NCBI RefSeq assembly: GCF_900110115.1
Contig: NZ_FOCM01000002.1
Coordinates: 186,001 to 250,000 of the forward strand
Origin: Palleronia pelagia
GTDB lineage: Bacteria > Pseudomonadota > Alphaproteobacteria > Rhodobacterales > Rhodobacteraceae
Direction: 5' to 3'
Length of the DNA stretch: 64,000 bases
Below the pieces are notes generated by a model that saw nothing but the letters and a program-made list of their open reading frames with translations, was not told the origin of the DNA and made no database searches. Every line of letters begins with the position of its first letter. Position 1 is the first letter of the stretch. This document shows, in pieces, positions 45,884 through 54,571 of this stretch. A program made the translations under genes and the position numbers.

Positions 45884-46081
45884 ATGGATGACGCAACCGG
45901 AACCGGACCGATGCCCCAGGACGACCTGCCCGACGCCGCGAAACGCGCCCTTGCCGAGGCCGAGGAACGCCGCCGCAAGGCCAAGGCACAGGACCTGCCG
46001 CCCGAGCTTGGCGGCCGCGACGGCCCCGAGCCCGTGCGCTACGGCGACTGGGAGAAGAAGGGCATCGCCATCGATTTCTGA
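45884..46081 (+). CDS. DUF1674 / succinate dehydrogenase assembly factor 4 family
   Basis: A 65-residue hydrophilic protein. The C-terminus GGRDGPEPVRYGDWEKKGIAIDF is the signature of DUF1674, the family containing the eukaryotic succinate dehydrogenase assembly factor SDHAF4, which helps flavinate SdhA. The start is ATG 45884; the N-terminal half is low-complexity and charged. It converges with the small exported protein downstream. Confidence 0.88.
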   Translation: MDDATGTGPMPQDDLPDAAKRALAEAEERRRKAKAQDLPPELGGRDGPEPVRYGDWEKKGIAIDF

Positions 46082-46096
46082 GGCGATGCCGCGCCC

Positions 46097-46447
46097 TCAG
46101 CGCATGTAAAGGTAGACGCTGCTGCCCGAACTGGGCTGGAAATAGACCCGGTTTTCCCGGATGACGACCGCTTGGCAGCTGTCGCCCCAACTGCGATCGC
46201 CCCACTTCATTTCACGGCAGAACCGGTTGCCGCGCCAGTCCCACGACCCGGTGACCGGCGTGCCGAAGGCGCTGCCCTCGATCTGGCCGCCGGGCGTCAC
46301 GCGCACGCCGACGCCCAGCCGGCTGAGGTTGCGGTTCGCCACGCGGTCCACGAATTCGGCGCGGGTGGTGATCCGTTCGTCCGTCGACGACGCGGCGGCG
46401 AGCGGTGTGACGACAAGGGCGGCGGCGATCAGACTGGCACGCAGCAT
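46097..46447 (-). CDS. Small exported protein of unknown function
   Basis: A 116-residue protein with a signal peptide (MLRASLIAAALVVTPLAAA) and a compact domain containing RNLSRLGVGVRVTPGGQIEGSAFGTPVTGSWDWRGNRFCREMKWGDRSWGDSCQAV with two Cys that may bridge. Homologues are, from memory, sometimes labelled dihydrodipicolinate reductase because of the neighbouring dapB; it has no resemblance to that enzyme. ATG 46447 follows AAAGGAG. It is just downstream of dapB (51 bp). Confidence 0.75.
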   Translation of the reverse strand: MLRASLIAAALVVTPLAAASSTDERITTRAEFVDRVANRNLSRLGVGVRVTPGGQIEGSAFGTPVTGSWDWRGNRFCREMKWGDRSWGDSCQAVVIRENRVYFQPSSGSSVYLYMR

Positions 46448-46498
46448 GGGGCAAGCTCCTTTGACCTGACGCAAAGGAAGCCTAGGCCCGGAGCGGCC

Positions 46499-47299
46499 CT
46501 ATTCCAGACCCAGCACGCTCAACATGTCGTAGGCGCCCGGCGGCTTTCCGTCGCACCAGAGCGCGGCCTTCAGCGCGCCGCGCGCGAACAGGCTGCGATC
46601 GGTCGCCACGTGGCTGAGGGTGATGGTCTCGCCCTCGCCCGCGAAGATCACGTCATGGGTGCCGATGATCGACCCGCCGCGAATGGCCGAGAAGCCGATA
46701 TCGCCAGGCTTCCGCGCGCCCGTGATCCCGTCGCGGCCCCGGTCGGCCACATCGGCGAGGCGCACGCCCCGCCCCTCGGCCGCCGCTTCGCCCAGCATCA
46801 GCGCGGTGCCCGAGGGCGCGTCGACCTTGTGGCGGTGATGCGCCTCGACGACCTCGATATCGAACGCCTCGTCCAGCGCGGCGGCGACCTGTTTCACCAC
46901 GCGGGTCAGCAGGTTGACGCCAAGGCTCATGTTGCCGGCGCGGACGAAGCAGGCGCGCGCGGCGAAGGGGGCGAGTGCCGCAAGCTCGTCGTCGGAGAAC
47001 CCGGTGGTGCCGATGACCAGGGCGCGCCCCATGTCGGCGCAGATGCTGGCGTGCTCCAGCGTGGCGGCGGGCGCGGTGAAGTCGATGGCGACATCGGCCT
47101 GTTCCAACGCCTGCGCCAGGTCGTCCATCACGGTCACGCCGCTGGCCGCACCGCCCAGCGCCTGGCCCAGATCATGCCCGATCCAGTCGCTGCCCGGACG
47201 CTCGGTGGCGCCCGTCACCTCGACACCTTTCATGGTGGCGGCCGTGTCGACCAGCATTCGCCCCATGCGCCCCGAGACGCCGGTGATCGCGATGCGCAT
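46499..47299 (-). CDS. dapB: 4-hydroxy-tetrahydrodipicolinate reductase
   Basis: Reduces the dihydrodipicolinate precursor in the lysine/diaminopimelate pathway. The 266-residue protein has the N-terminal NAD(P) motif [23 protein letters not shown], the signature [16 protein letters not shown] and [15 protein letters not shown]. It diverges from rbfA across 108 bp. Confidence 0.95.
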   Translation of the reverse strand: MRIAITGVSGRMGRMLVDTAATMKGVEVTGATERPGSDWIGHDLGQALGGAASGVTVMDDLAQALEQADVAIDFTAPAATLEHASICADMGRALVIGTTGFSDDELAALAPFAARACFVRAGNMSLGVNLLTRVVKQVAAALDEAFDIEVVEAHHRHKVDAPSGTALMLGEAAAEGRGVRLADVADRGRDGITGARKPGDIGFSAIRGGSIIGTHDVIFAGEGETITLSHVATDRSLFARGALKAALWCDGKPPGAYDMLSVLGLE

Positions 47300-47407
47300 G
47301 GTGGGTCTCCTTCCCGTCCGGTCGCGTGCGGAAAACCGCTACCGCGCACGGGCAACGGGTGCAACGTCCGGGTTGCGTGGCCGGGCGCGCGGGCCTAGAT
47401 GCGAGCC

Positions 47408-47815
47408 ATGGCACGAAACAAGTTCTCCGATGGGCCCGGGCCCTCGAACCGTCAGCTGCGCGTGGGCGAGCTGATCCGGCGCACGCTGTCGGACGTGCTG
47501 AATCGCGGCGATATCCACGACCCCGAGCTGAACCGCATGTCGGTCACGGTGACCGAGGTGCGCACCTCGCCGGACCTGAAGATCGCCACGGTCTATTGCC
47601 TGCCGCTGGGCGGCGACAACCGCCCCGAAGCCATCGCCGCGCTGAAGCGCAACAAATCCGAGCTGCGCCGCGCGCTGGGCCGCGAGATGACGATGAAATA
47701 CACGCCCGACCTGCGGTTCCTGATCGACGAGACCTTCGACCGCATGGATGCCACGCGCGAGCTGTTCGCCCGCGACGAGGTGCGGCGCGATCTGGATGGC
47801 GACGATGAAGACTAG
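47408..47815 (+). CDS. rbfA: Ribosome-binding factor A
   Basis: Cold-shock 30S maturation factor. The 135-residue KH-like protein has [52 protein letters not shown] and [29 protein letters not shown] 47408 fits the family; ATG 47399 would add three residues. Its end overlaps the next gene by 11 bp. It opens a translation/RNA block that also holds truB, rpsO and pnp. Confidence 0.93.
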   Translation: MARNKFSDGPGPSNRQLRVGELIRRTLSDVLNRGDIHDPELNRMSVTVTEVRTSPDLKIATVYCLPLGGDNRPEAIAALKRNKSELRRALGREMTMKYTPDLRFLIDETFDRMDATRELFARDEVRRDLDGDDED

Positions 47816-48554
47816 GCTTTGGGCCGGGCTGTGCGCGGTGGCCTGGGCGGGCCTGCCGGGTGGCGCCGCGGCCGCCACCTGCGAGGACGTGCGCTTCGAC
47901 AAGGCGCGTTTCACGGTCTGCGAGATCGACCTGTCGCGCGAGACCCTTCGCCTGTTCCTGCATGACGACAAGGGTGTGCCGCTGGGCAGCTTTTCCGCCG
48001 TGAACCGGAAGCTGAAGCCGCAGGGCACGCGGCTGGGCGTGGCGATGAACGCGGGCATGTATCACCCCGACCGCGCGCCCGTGGGCCACTACGTCGAGGA
48101 CGGGCAGGAGGTGATGCGCGTGGTCACCTCGGACGGGCCCGGCAATTTCGGCCTGCTGCCCAACGGCGTGCTGTGCCTGCGCGAAGGCGCGGCCAGCATC
48201 GTCGAAAGCCGCGCCTATGCGGCCAACCCGCCCGAGTGCCGCGACGCGACGCAGTCGGGCCCCATGCTGGTGATCGATGGCGAGCTTCACCCGCGATTCC
48301 TGGAAGACAGCGACAGCCGCTACGTGCGCAACGGCGCGGGCGTCAGCGAGGACGGCCGCACAGCGTGGCTGGCGATTTCCAACCAGCCCGTGAATTTCCA
48401 CCATTTCGGACGGCTGTTCCGCGACGGGCTGGGCGCGCGCAACGCACTTTATTTCGACGGCAACATCTCGCGGCTTTACGACCGCGCGGGCGGGCGCAGC
48501 GATTTCGGCCTGCCCATGGGGCCGATCATCGGAACGGTCGAACCGGCGGAGTAG
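47805..48554 (+). CDS. Exported phosphodiester glycosidase (NAGPA/DUF2233 domain) protein
   Basis: A 249-residue protein with a signal peptide (cut near AAA-T) and the domain found in the mannose-6-phosphate uncovering enzyme: [69 protein letters not shown] and a final [13 protein letters not shown]. Predicted to hydrolyse a sugar-phosphodiester in the periplasm; substrate unknown. It overlaps rbfA by 11 bp and is 3 bp from truB. Confidence 0.83.
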   Translation: MKTRLWAGLCAVAWAGLPGGAAAATCEDVRFDKARFTVCEIDLSRETLRLFLHDDKGVPLGSFSAVNRKLKPQGTRLGVAMNAGMYHPDRAPVGHYVEDGQEVMRVVTSDGPGNFGLLPNGVLCLREGAASIVESRAYAANPPECRDATQSGPMLVIDGELHPRFLEDSDSRYVRNGAGVSEDGRTAWLAISNQPVNFHHFGRLFRDGLGARNALYFDGNISRLYDRAGGRSDFGLPMGPIIGTVEPAE

Positions 48555-48557
48555 ATC

Positions 48558-49478
48558 ATGGCACGCAGGCGCAAGGGGCGCGATATCTCGGGCTTCGTCA
48601 TCGTGGACAAGCCGGCCGGCACCGGCTCGACCGATGTCGTGAACAAGGTCCGCTGGGCGTTCGAGGCGAAGAAGGCCGGACACGCCGGCACGCTGGACCC
48701 GGACGCCACCGGCATACTCGTCGTGGCGCTGGGCGAGGCGACGAAGGTTCTGCCCCTGCTGACCGACGCGCTGAAGGCCTATGATTTCCAGGTGCGCTTC
48801 GGCACCGCGACCAGCACCGACGATGCGGGCGGCGACGTCGTGGCCCGCAGCGATGCGCGACCCGACGACGACGCATTGCGCGCCGCCCTGCCCGGCTTCA
48901 CCGGCGACATCATGCAGGTGCCGCCGCAGGTGTCCGCCGTGAAGGTCGAGGGCGAACGCGCCTACGACCTGGCGCGCGAGGGCGTCGAGATGGAGCTGGC
49001 CGCGCGCCCGCTTTACGTCGACAGCCTTGAACTGACCGATCGGCCCGACCCCGACAGCGCGCATCTGCAACTGGTCTGCGGCAAGGGCGGGTATGTCCGC
49101 GCCATCGCCCGCGACCTGGGCGAATCCCTGGGCACCCGGGCGCACGTGACCGCACTGCGCCGGCTGTGGTCGGGGCCCTTCACGCTGGACCACGCGGTGA
49201 CGCTGGACGAGATCCAGCGCCTCGGCCGCACGCCCCAGATCGACGACCTGTTGCTGCCCGTCGAGGCGGGGCTGGAGCAGGTGCCCTCGGTGCAGATCGG
49301 CGCCATCGCCGTGCCGCGACTGAAGAACGGCAACCCCTGCGACGTGCTGTCGACCCAGGCCGATTTCGGCGAGACCTGCTGGGCCGCCCACCGCGGGCAG
49401 GCGCTGGCCATCGGCACCTACCGCGCGGGGCAGTTCCAGCCGTCGCGCGTGCTGAACCGTTCCGACGCGGGCGCATGA
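48558..49478 (+). CDS. truB: tRNA pseudouridine-55 synthase
   Basis: Makes pseudouridine-55 in the T-loop of tRNAs. The 306-residue protein has the catalytic block GHAGTLDPDATGILVVALGEATK (D47), KAYDFQVRFGTATSTDDAGG and CGKGGYVRAIARDLGE. The stop overlaps the next gene by ATGA. Confidence 0.96.
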   Translation: MARRRKGRDISGFVIVDKPAGTGSTDVVNKVRWAFEAKKAGHAGTLDPDATGILVVALGEATKVLPLLTDALKAYDFQVRFGTATSTDDAGGDVVARSDARPDDDALRAALPGFTGDIMQVPPQVSAVKVEGERAYDLAREGVEMELAARPLYVDSLELTDRPDPDSAHLQLVCGKGGYVRAIARDLGESLGTRAHVTALRRLWSGPFTLDHAVTLDEIQRLGRTPQIDDLLLPVEAGLEQVPSVQIGAIAVPRLKNGNPCDVLSTQADFGETCWAAHRGQALAIGTYRAGQFQPSRVLNRSDAGA

Positions 49479-49978
49479 TCGAGCGGTCGCACCAGAAAGG
49501 CGACGCGGCCAGCGTCGCGCGCTATTCCGACTGCGAAGGCTATCGCTGGGATCTAACCCGGGTCTGGGACACCGACGGGCCGCGCGCGCTGTTCGTCATG
49601 CTGAACCCGTCGACCGCGACCGAGGTGCAGAACGACCCCACGGTCGAGCGTTGCGAGCGCCGCGCACGGGCGCAGGATTTCGGCGCCTTCCGGGTGTGCA
49701 ACATCTTCGCGTGGCGCAGCACCGACCCGAAGGGCCTGCGCAAGGTGGATGATCCTGTCGGCCCCGAGAACGACGCCGCGATCCTCGAAGGGGCCGACTG
49801 GGCCGACCGCGTGATCTGCGCCTGGGGCACCCATGGTGCGTTGCTGGATCGCGGCCCCGCGGTCGAGCGGCTTCTGCGCGACCGGGGCCACGCGCTGCAT
49901 CACCTGGGCCTCAGCAAGGCCGGCCACCCGAAGCACCCGCTCTACATCGGCTACGGCGTTGCGCCGCAGTCCTGGTAG
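49475..49978 (+). CDS. DUF1643 family protein
   Basis: A 167-residue soluble protein of the DUF1643 family, recognised from LFVMLNPSTATEVQNDPTVERCERRARAQDFGAFRVCNIFAWRSTDPKGLRKVDDPVGPEND and ICAWGTHG. Function unknown; members occur in phages and bacterial accessory regions. The frame is open far upstream inside truB; ATG 49475 is chosen because of the ATGA overlap with truB and the family start (IERSHQKGDAASVARYSDCEGYRW). Confidence 0.85.
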   Translation: MIERSHQKGDAASVARYSDCEGYRWDLTRVWDTDGPRALFVMLNPSTATEVQNDPTVERCERRARAQDFGAFRVCNIFAWRSTDPKGLRKVDDPVGPENDAAILEGADWADRVICAWGTHGALLDRGPAVERLLRDRGHALHHLGLSKAGHPKHPLYIGYGVAPQSW

Positions 49979-49979
49979 C

Positions 49980-50966
49980 CTAGGCGGCCTGCCCCGAAAG
50001 GGGCGCGATCACGATATCATCGATCGAAAGGCCGTCTTGCGGGCCCGCGACGGTCGCGACCCAGCTGTCGCCCACGAAAACCATCGTCCCGTCGCCATCG
50101 GGCGCGGGCCGGAGCGACAGCGGGCCGGCCGCGTCGGTTTCGATCCGCAGCAGGTCATCGCCGGGCGTGAAATCGGACACGCGCAGGACACTGGCGCTGG
50201 GCGGCAGGTCGTCGGGACCGCTGTCGAGGTAATCTTCCGGATCCTCGTCCGGCGACAGGACAACGCCGTAGTCATCGCAGCCCGGATCGGGGCGCGACGG
50301 CGCCTCGGGATCTTCGGGGGCCACGACCTGGCCCGGGTCGTCGACCGGGTCAGGTGGCGTCGCGGGCGTCTCGGGATCCTCGGGCGCGACGGGCGGCGTA
50401 TCCCCGGCCGGGGCATCGGCGGAGCCGGACGGCGTATCGGGCGCGGTCACGATCGCGGCCTCTTCGGCCTGCGCGGCCAACAGATCGGACAGGGACACCG
50501 CCCCCGCCTGCCCTTCGAATGCGACCGAGACGCTGTCGACGGGCACGGTTTCGAACCCCTGGAAGGTCAGCGCGATAGTCCCGCCGTCCTGTTGCCACGA
50601 CAGGGTCGCATCGGCATCTTCCGTGGCCGGCGACAGAACAAGGGCCGACACATCGTCAGGCAGCGACAGCGTCACGCTGTCGATCCCGGGCACGAGGTTT
50701 TCGACCAGATGCGTGCCCGACCCGACATCCACGTGCAGGGTCGTCGCCACACCCACACGGGCCGGGTCTTGCCCGACCGGCGCCGAAAGCCGTGGCGCGA
50801 CATAATCCAGCAGGTCGCCGCCCCCTTCCGGCGCCTGCACCACGTCATTCTCGGGCGAGGACTGGTCATCGCTCGCGTCGTCATCGCCCCTCGCCTTCAC
50901 AACGGACAGCACGTCCGGAAGCGCCATCGCCCCCGCCAGACCGGCCAGAACCAAAGCTGCCAGCAT
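49980..50966 (-). CDS. Acidic membrane-anchored protein, copy A
   Basis: A 328-residue protein with an N-terminal hydrophobic anchor or signal (residues 1-18), an Asp/Glu/Pro-rich linker (TPPVAPEDPETPATPPDPVDDPG near the middle) and a C-terminal module with VLRVSDFTPGDDLLRIETDAAG and IDDIVIAPLSG. The same kind of module (DDFDPDEDQLVIVYD) ends the protein encoded at 51977-52711; these resemble tail modules of large calcium-binding secreted proteins. No family assigned. It runs convergently with DUF1643 (1-bp gap) and diverges from the dehalogenase. Confidence 0.7.
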   Translation of the reverse strand: MLAALVLAGLAGAMALPDVLSVVKARGDDDASDDQSSPENDVVQAPEGGGDLLDYVAPRLSAPVGQDPARVGVATTLHVDVGSGTHLVENLVPGIDSVTLSLPDDVSALVLSPATEDADATLSWQQDGGTIALTFQGFETVPVDSVSVAFEGQAGAVSLSDLLAAQAEEAAIVTAPDTPSGSADAPAGDTPPVAPEDPETPATPPDPVDDPGQVVAPEDPEAPSRPDPGCDDYGVVLSPDEDPEDYLDSGPDDLPPSASVLRVSDFTPGDDLLRIETDAAGPLSLRPAPDGDGTMVFVGDSWVATVAGPQDGLSIDDIVIAPLSGQAA

Positions 50967-51060
50967 TTCATCACCCCTTCCGCCCCGATTGTCCGGGACA
51001 CCCTAGGGTGGCTGGATTACCGTCGGGTGTGAGAAGAAATTCACTTTCAAGGTTAAGCTC

Positions 51061-51966
51061 ATGTCCAACGCCCCGCCCGATTTCGAAGCGTTCGACCGTC
51101 GCCGCGTTGACTGCGGGACGGTCAGCCTGTCGGTGGCGCGGGCTGGTTCGGGTCCGCCCCTTGTGCTGTTGCACGGCTATCCCGAGACGTCGCAGGCCTG
51201 GCACCGCGTGGCGCCCGCGCTGGCGGCGCGCTTCGACGTGATCGTGCCCGACCTGCGGGGCTATGGCGACAGCGACGCGCCCTCCGACGACGCGGACCAC
51301 ACGGTCTATTCCAAGCGCGCGATGGCGGCGGATATCGTCGGTCTGCTGGACGCCTTGGGGATCGAGCGGGCCCATGTCTTGGGCCATGACCGCGGCGCGC
51401 GGGTGGCCTACCGATTCGCGCTGGACCATCCGGATCGCCTGCGCCGCCTGGGCGTGGTCGAGATCGTGCCCACCGGCAGTTTCTGGTCGATGTGGACGGC
51501 CGAGATCGCCATGGCGGCCTATCACTGGACCTTCCTCGCGCAGCCCAGCCCCCTGCCCGAGCGCATGATCGGCGCGGACCCGGCGGGATACCTGGACTGG
51601 ACCCTGGCCAGCTGGTCGGCGACTGGCGACCTGTCGCCGTTCTCGGACATGGCGCTGGAGGCCTATCGCGCGCAGATGGCGGCGCCCGAGCGGCTCGCGG
51701 CCATGTGCGCCGACTATCGCGCGGGGGCCACGACCGACCGGCGCATCGACGACGCGGACCGCGCGGCCGGACGGCGAATCGCGGCGCCGGTCCTGTTCCT
51801 GCACGGTCGCAGCGGCTTTCCGGCGCGCACGGGCGATCCGGCCGGCCTGTGGAACGACTGGGCCGAGGACATCACGCTGGCGGAGTGCGATGGCGGGCAC
51901 TTCACCATGGAGGAAGCGCCCGGCCAGGTCATCGACGCGGCGATGGACTTCTTCGGGGACGACTAG
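51061..51966 (+). CDS. Haloacetate (fluoroacetate-type) dehalogenase
   Basis: A 301-residue alpha/beta-hydrolase. Residues align by position with the fluoroacetate dehalogenase of Rhodopseudomonas palustris (RPA1163; residue roles from memory): nucleophile D110 and R111, R114 in GHDRGARVAYR; halide site H155 and W156 in YHWTF; Y219 in DYRAG; base H280 in GGHF. The third triad residue is E134 where the model enzyme has D134. An oxyanion HGYPET lies near residue 40. It would hydrolyse haloacetates to glycolate. ATG 51061 has AAGG upstream. Neighbours on both sides encode unrelated acidic proteins on the other strand. Confidence 0.87.
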   Translation: MSNAPPDFEAFDRRRVDCGTVSLSVARAGSGPPLVLLHGYPETSQAWHRVAPALAARFDVIVPDLRGYGDSDAPSDDADHTVYSKRAMAADIVGLLDALGIERAHVLGHDRGARVAYRFALDHPDRLRRLGVVEIVPTGSFWSMWTAEIAMAAYHWTFLAQPSPLPERMIGADPAGYLDWTLASWSATGDLSPFSDMALEAYRAQMAAPERLAAMCADYRAGATTDRRIDDADRAAGRRIAAPVLFLHGRSGFPARTGDPAGLWNDWAEDITLAECDGGHFTMEEAPGQVIDAAMDFFGDD

Positions 51967-51976
51967 TGCGCGCGGT

Positions 51977-52711
51977 TCAGGCGGCGTCGCGGGTCTCGTC
52001 GTCGGCGGCGAACTCGGCAGCGAGATCCGAACCGATGAGCTCGATTTCGTCCGGATCGACCCGGCCCGCCCCGCCGATCACGCGCATCATCACCTGTCCG
52101 TCCAGGCGCACGAGAACGTCTTCCGTGCCGTCGACCGCGTGAACCGAGATCCGGGGATAGGCCGAGGCATGGGGATCGTAGACGATGACAAGCTGGTCTT
52201 CGTCGGGGTCGAAATCATCGATGACCGGCGCACGGGCCTCGGTGCCGTCGACCCAGATGCCGCCGGCAAGCGGACAGGCGGGACCTCCTGCCTGCGCTAG
52301 TCCTGTCGCCTGCGCGGGTCCGTTCGCCGGCGCGGCTGTCCGTTGCGTGTCGTGCATCGTCCGGAGCGAGCCGATCTCGCACGCGAGGTCGGTTTGCAGC
52401 TCCTCTCGGGAAACGCGGTTTTCCTCGACCGTGACGCCGGGAGACGGGGCCAGCTTCGACAACAGCCCGTCGAGGGTCTGGCCGTCGTCGCCATCGGCGT
52501 CAGCGTCCCAGGCCTCGGCCGCGCCGTCGGCACCCGGCCCTCTGCGCCTGCCAAGGCGGGATCGCAGGTCACCCATGGTGTCGACGATCAGGAGACGCAA
52601 CCGCTGGAAGCGACCAGCGACGGCACCGCCGCCCTCGCCCAGCGCACCACGCAGGTCCATCATCGAAAGGACGAACAGTGCGGCCGCCGCCGTGAGGAAC
52701 ACCATAGACAT
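51977..52711 (-). CDS. Acidic membrane-anchored protein, copy B
   Basis: A 244-residue protein with an N-terminal membrane segment (MSMVFLTAAAALFVLSMMD), a basic stretch (FQRLRLLIV... RLGRRRG), an acidic linker (DADADGDDGQ) and a C-terminal module IDDFDPDEDQLVIVYDP, DGTEDVLVRLDGQVMMRVIGG. The module resembles that of the 328-residue protein 1 kb away, though the rest is unlike. No family assigned. It starts 242 bp from rpsO in the opposite direction. Confidence 0.7.
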   Translation of the reverse strand: MSMVFLTAAAALFVLSMMDLRGALGEGGGAVAGRFQRLRLLIVDTMGDLRSRLGRRRGPGADGAAEAWDADADGDDGQTLDGLLSKLAPSPGVTVEENRVSREELQTDLACEIGSLRTMHDTQRTAAPANGPAQATGLAQAGGPACPLAGGIWVDGTEARAPVIDDFDPDEDQLVIVYDPHASAYPRISVHAVDGTEDVLVRLDGQVMMRVIGGAGRVDPDEIELIGSDLAAEFAADDETRDAA

Positions 52712-52866
52712 GCCGACCGCTCCGTCTTGCCGGGATTGTTATCTCCCCATGCTGCCGCCCGATTGCGATCCGCGCGGGGTCGAAATGGGGAAAATTGAAG
52801 GAAGCACCGGGACTGGCGTGCACAAGGGGTTTTCATGTCCTGCCGATTGGTTTAAGCGCGCGCATC

Positions 52867-52878
52867 CGCATCGATGCG
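52867..52878. promoter_or_regulatory. 12-bp palindrome in the rpsO leader
   Basis: CGCATCGATGCG is a perfect palindrome 76-87 bp upstream of the rpsO start, in the divergent region. S15 controls its own synthesis through leader structures in E. coli, so a hairpin here would fit, but nothing else supports it. Confidence 0.25.
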
Positions 52879-52953
52879 TGCGGAGCCCTTGGGCCTTGCT
52901 GGACGACATCCCGGCCTGCGCCGTCAAACCAGATCTGAAGAAGGAGATACCCG

Positions 52954-53223
52954 ATGTCGATCACCGCAGACGAAAAGCAGCGTCTCATCAAGGAATTCGG
53001 CACCAAGAGCGGCGACACCGGTTCGCCCGAGGTGCAGGTCGCGATCCTGACCACCCGGATCGCCGCGCTGACCGAGCACTTCAAGACCCACAAGAAGGAC
53101 AACCACTCGCGCCGTGGCCTTCTCAAGCTGGTCGCCCAGCGCCGCAAGCTGCTGGACTACACCAAGGCCCGCGACGAGGCCCGGTACCAGGACCTGATCA
53201 AGCGCCTGGGCATCCGCCGCTAA
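52954..53223 (+). CDS. rpsO: 30S ribosomal protein S15
   Basis: An 89-residue primary 16S rRNA-binding protein. The sequence matches S15 throughout: [36 protein letters not shown] and [32 protein letters not shown] strong Shine-Dalgarno (AAGGAGAT) precedes the ATG, and a true intrinsic terminator follows. Unlike the usual adjacency with pnp, a Hint-protein gene on the other strand separates them. Confidence 0.98.
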   Translation: MSITADEKQRLIKEFGTKSGDTGSPEVQVAILTTRIAALTEHFKTHKKDNHSRRGLLKLVAQRRKLLDYTKARDEARYQDLIKRLGIRR

Positions 53224-53250
53224 GACGCGCGCGTCAGCCAATGACTTCCG

Positions 53251-53277
53251 AAGGGCCGCGATGACGCGGCCCTTTTT
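53251..53277 (+). terminator. Intrinsic terminator of rpsO
   Basis: AAGGGCCGCG (53251-53260) pairs with CGCGGCCCTT (53265-53274) around ATGA, and the T-run extends to 53277. It is a classic Rho-independent terminator 27 bp after the rpsO stop. Confidence 0.93.
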
Positions 53278-53377
53278 CGTCGATGGACGATGCTCGGGAA
53301 TGCTTGTGCAGGTGCCTGGAAGCTATCCCTCGGCCCACCGCTCGGACGCGATGCTTGCCAGATCGGCGGGCGTCGCG

Positions 53378-54571
53378 TCAGGCAATACCCCTGCGGGCCG
53401 GCATATGCCCCGCCCGGCTCCCTGCCCTGGCCCGTGTGGACGGGCGGTTGAGGTCGCGCCGCGTCGCCTCCACGCTTGGCAACTCCGGCACGGCAAGCTT
53501 CGGGGGCGCCGCGGGAGCGAGCGGTTCGATCAGCCACTTCTGATTCTTCGCGTGGCGCCATGCCAAGCGCCGGGCTTTCTTGGAGGAGAGGATAGGCCGC
53601 GCCGCCTGCTCGGGCCCGGCGGTGGTCAGCGCCGACGGATGGCTCGTCCGGATCTCGGACACTTTGTCTTCGCCCAGTGTCTTGAGAGTCTCACGTCCCA
53701 GAAGCAGGCTTTCACACGAGGCCCGCTCGGCCCAGAGTATTTCGTGCTGTTCCAGCAGGATATGGTAATAATCTACGCCTTTCCCGATGCCGGCTTGCTT
53801 GATCCCGTCCAGGCCGACCAGGTGGCGGGCGGCGATCAGCACCTCGGACGAACCGGTCATGCGTTCGGCGATCCGGGACCGCACGAGAACGCGGTGCTGC
53901 GGCGACACGGTCAGATTACGGGTGGGCAGCCCCGGGCCGAGGGAACCGCGGCGGATGCGGATCGGGCCGAGCTTGGGATTCTTCCGCAGGGTCGGCGCGT
54001 CGATGCGGGTCTTGCCGATCCAGATGACGCGCTGGAAGCCACGATCCGCGGTGCGCACCCAGTCGCCGACGCGAAGTTCCTCGACCGGGCGGTCCATCCC
54101 GGCGGACACGAAGATGCGGGTGCCACGGGCGAAGCACACGGCGCGCACGTTGTTGTCGGTGGTCGACACAAGCGCGGCGTCGTCTCCGCCAACATCGGTA
54201 AGCCCGCCCGTGCGGATCTCCTCGACATTCATGTCGCCGTAGCGATCCGACGGGATGATGAAGTACCGTGTGTCACCGCCGTTCGAAACGGTCAGGAAAA
54301 CCGCGTCGAGATTGCTTTCGCTCTGAGGATTGAAGGAGTTGGTGGTTCCGTCGCCTTCGGTGAAGCGGCCGCTGTTGCTGGGCTCCTGGATGCGGTCGAT
54401 GGTATAGGTGGTGCCGTCGATGACGAAATCGTCGCCGATATCGAATTCGCCGTCGTCCAGATCCGTCGCCGACGCACTGTTCACCACGCCCAGCAGGTTT
54501 CCGAGCGCCAACGAGTACGTCGTGTTTTCCGAGATCCCCGTGACCTCGAAGAGATCGTAAACGGTTGCCAT
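53378..54571 (-). CDS. Hint-domain (Hedgehog/intein-like) protein
   Basis: A 397-residue protein. Residues 1-140 form a domain of unknown fold rich in Asp/Thr. A Hint domain begins at C146 (VCFARGTRIFV), with RPVEELRVGDWVRTADRGFQRVIWIG, the B-block LTVSPQHRVLV (H226) and GVDYYHILLEQHEILWAE. Hint proteins of marine Rhodobacteraceae often look like this and may self-cleave after Cys; no partner domain to be excised is evident. The C-terminus is basic with a long tail (KKARRLAWRHAKNQKW). No signal peptide was recognised. It lies between rpsO and pnp on the opposite strand. Confidence 0.82.
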   Translation of the reverse strand: MATVYDLFEVTGISENTTYSLALGNLLGVVNSASATDLDDGEFDIGDDFVIDGTTYTIDRIQEPSNSGRFTEGDGTTNSFNPQSESNLDAVFLTVSNGGDTRYFIIPSDRYGDMNVEEIRTGGLTDVGGDDAALVSTTDNNVRAVCFARGTRIFVSAGMDRPVEELRVGDWVRTADRGFQRVIWIGKTRIDAPTLRKNPKLGPIRIRRGSLGPGLPTRNLTVSPQHRVLVRSRIAERMTGSSEVLIAARHLVGLDGIKQAGIGKGVDYYHILLEQHEILWAERASCESLLLGRETLKTLGEDKVSEIRTSHPSALTTAGPEQAARPILSSKKARRLAWRHAKNQKWLIEPLAPAAPPKLAVPELPSVEATRRDLNRPSTRARAGSRAGHMPARRGIA

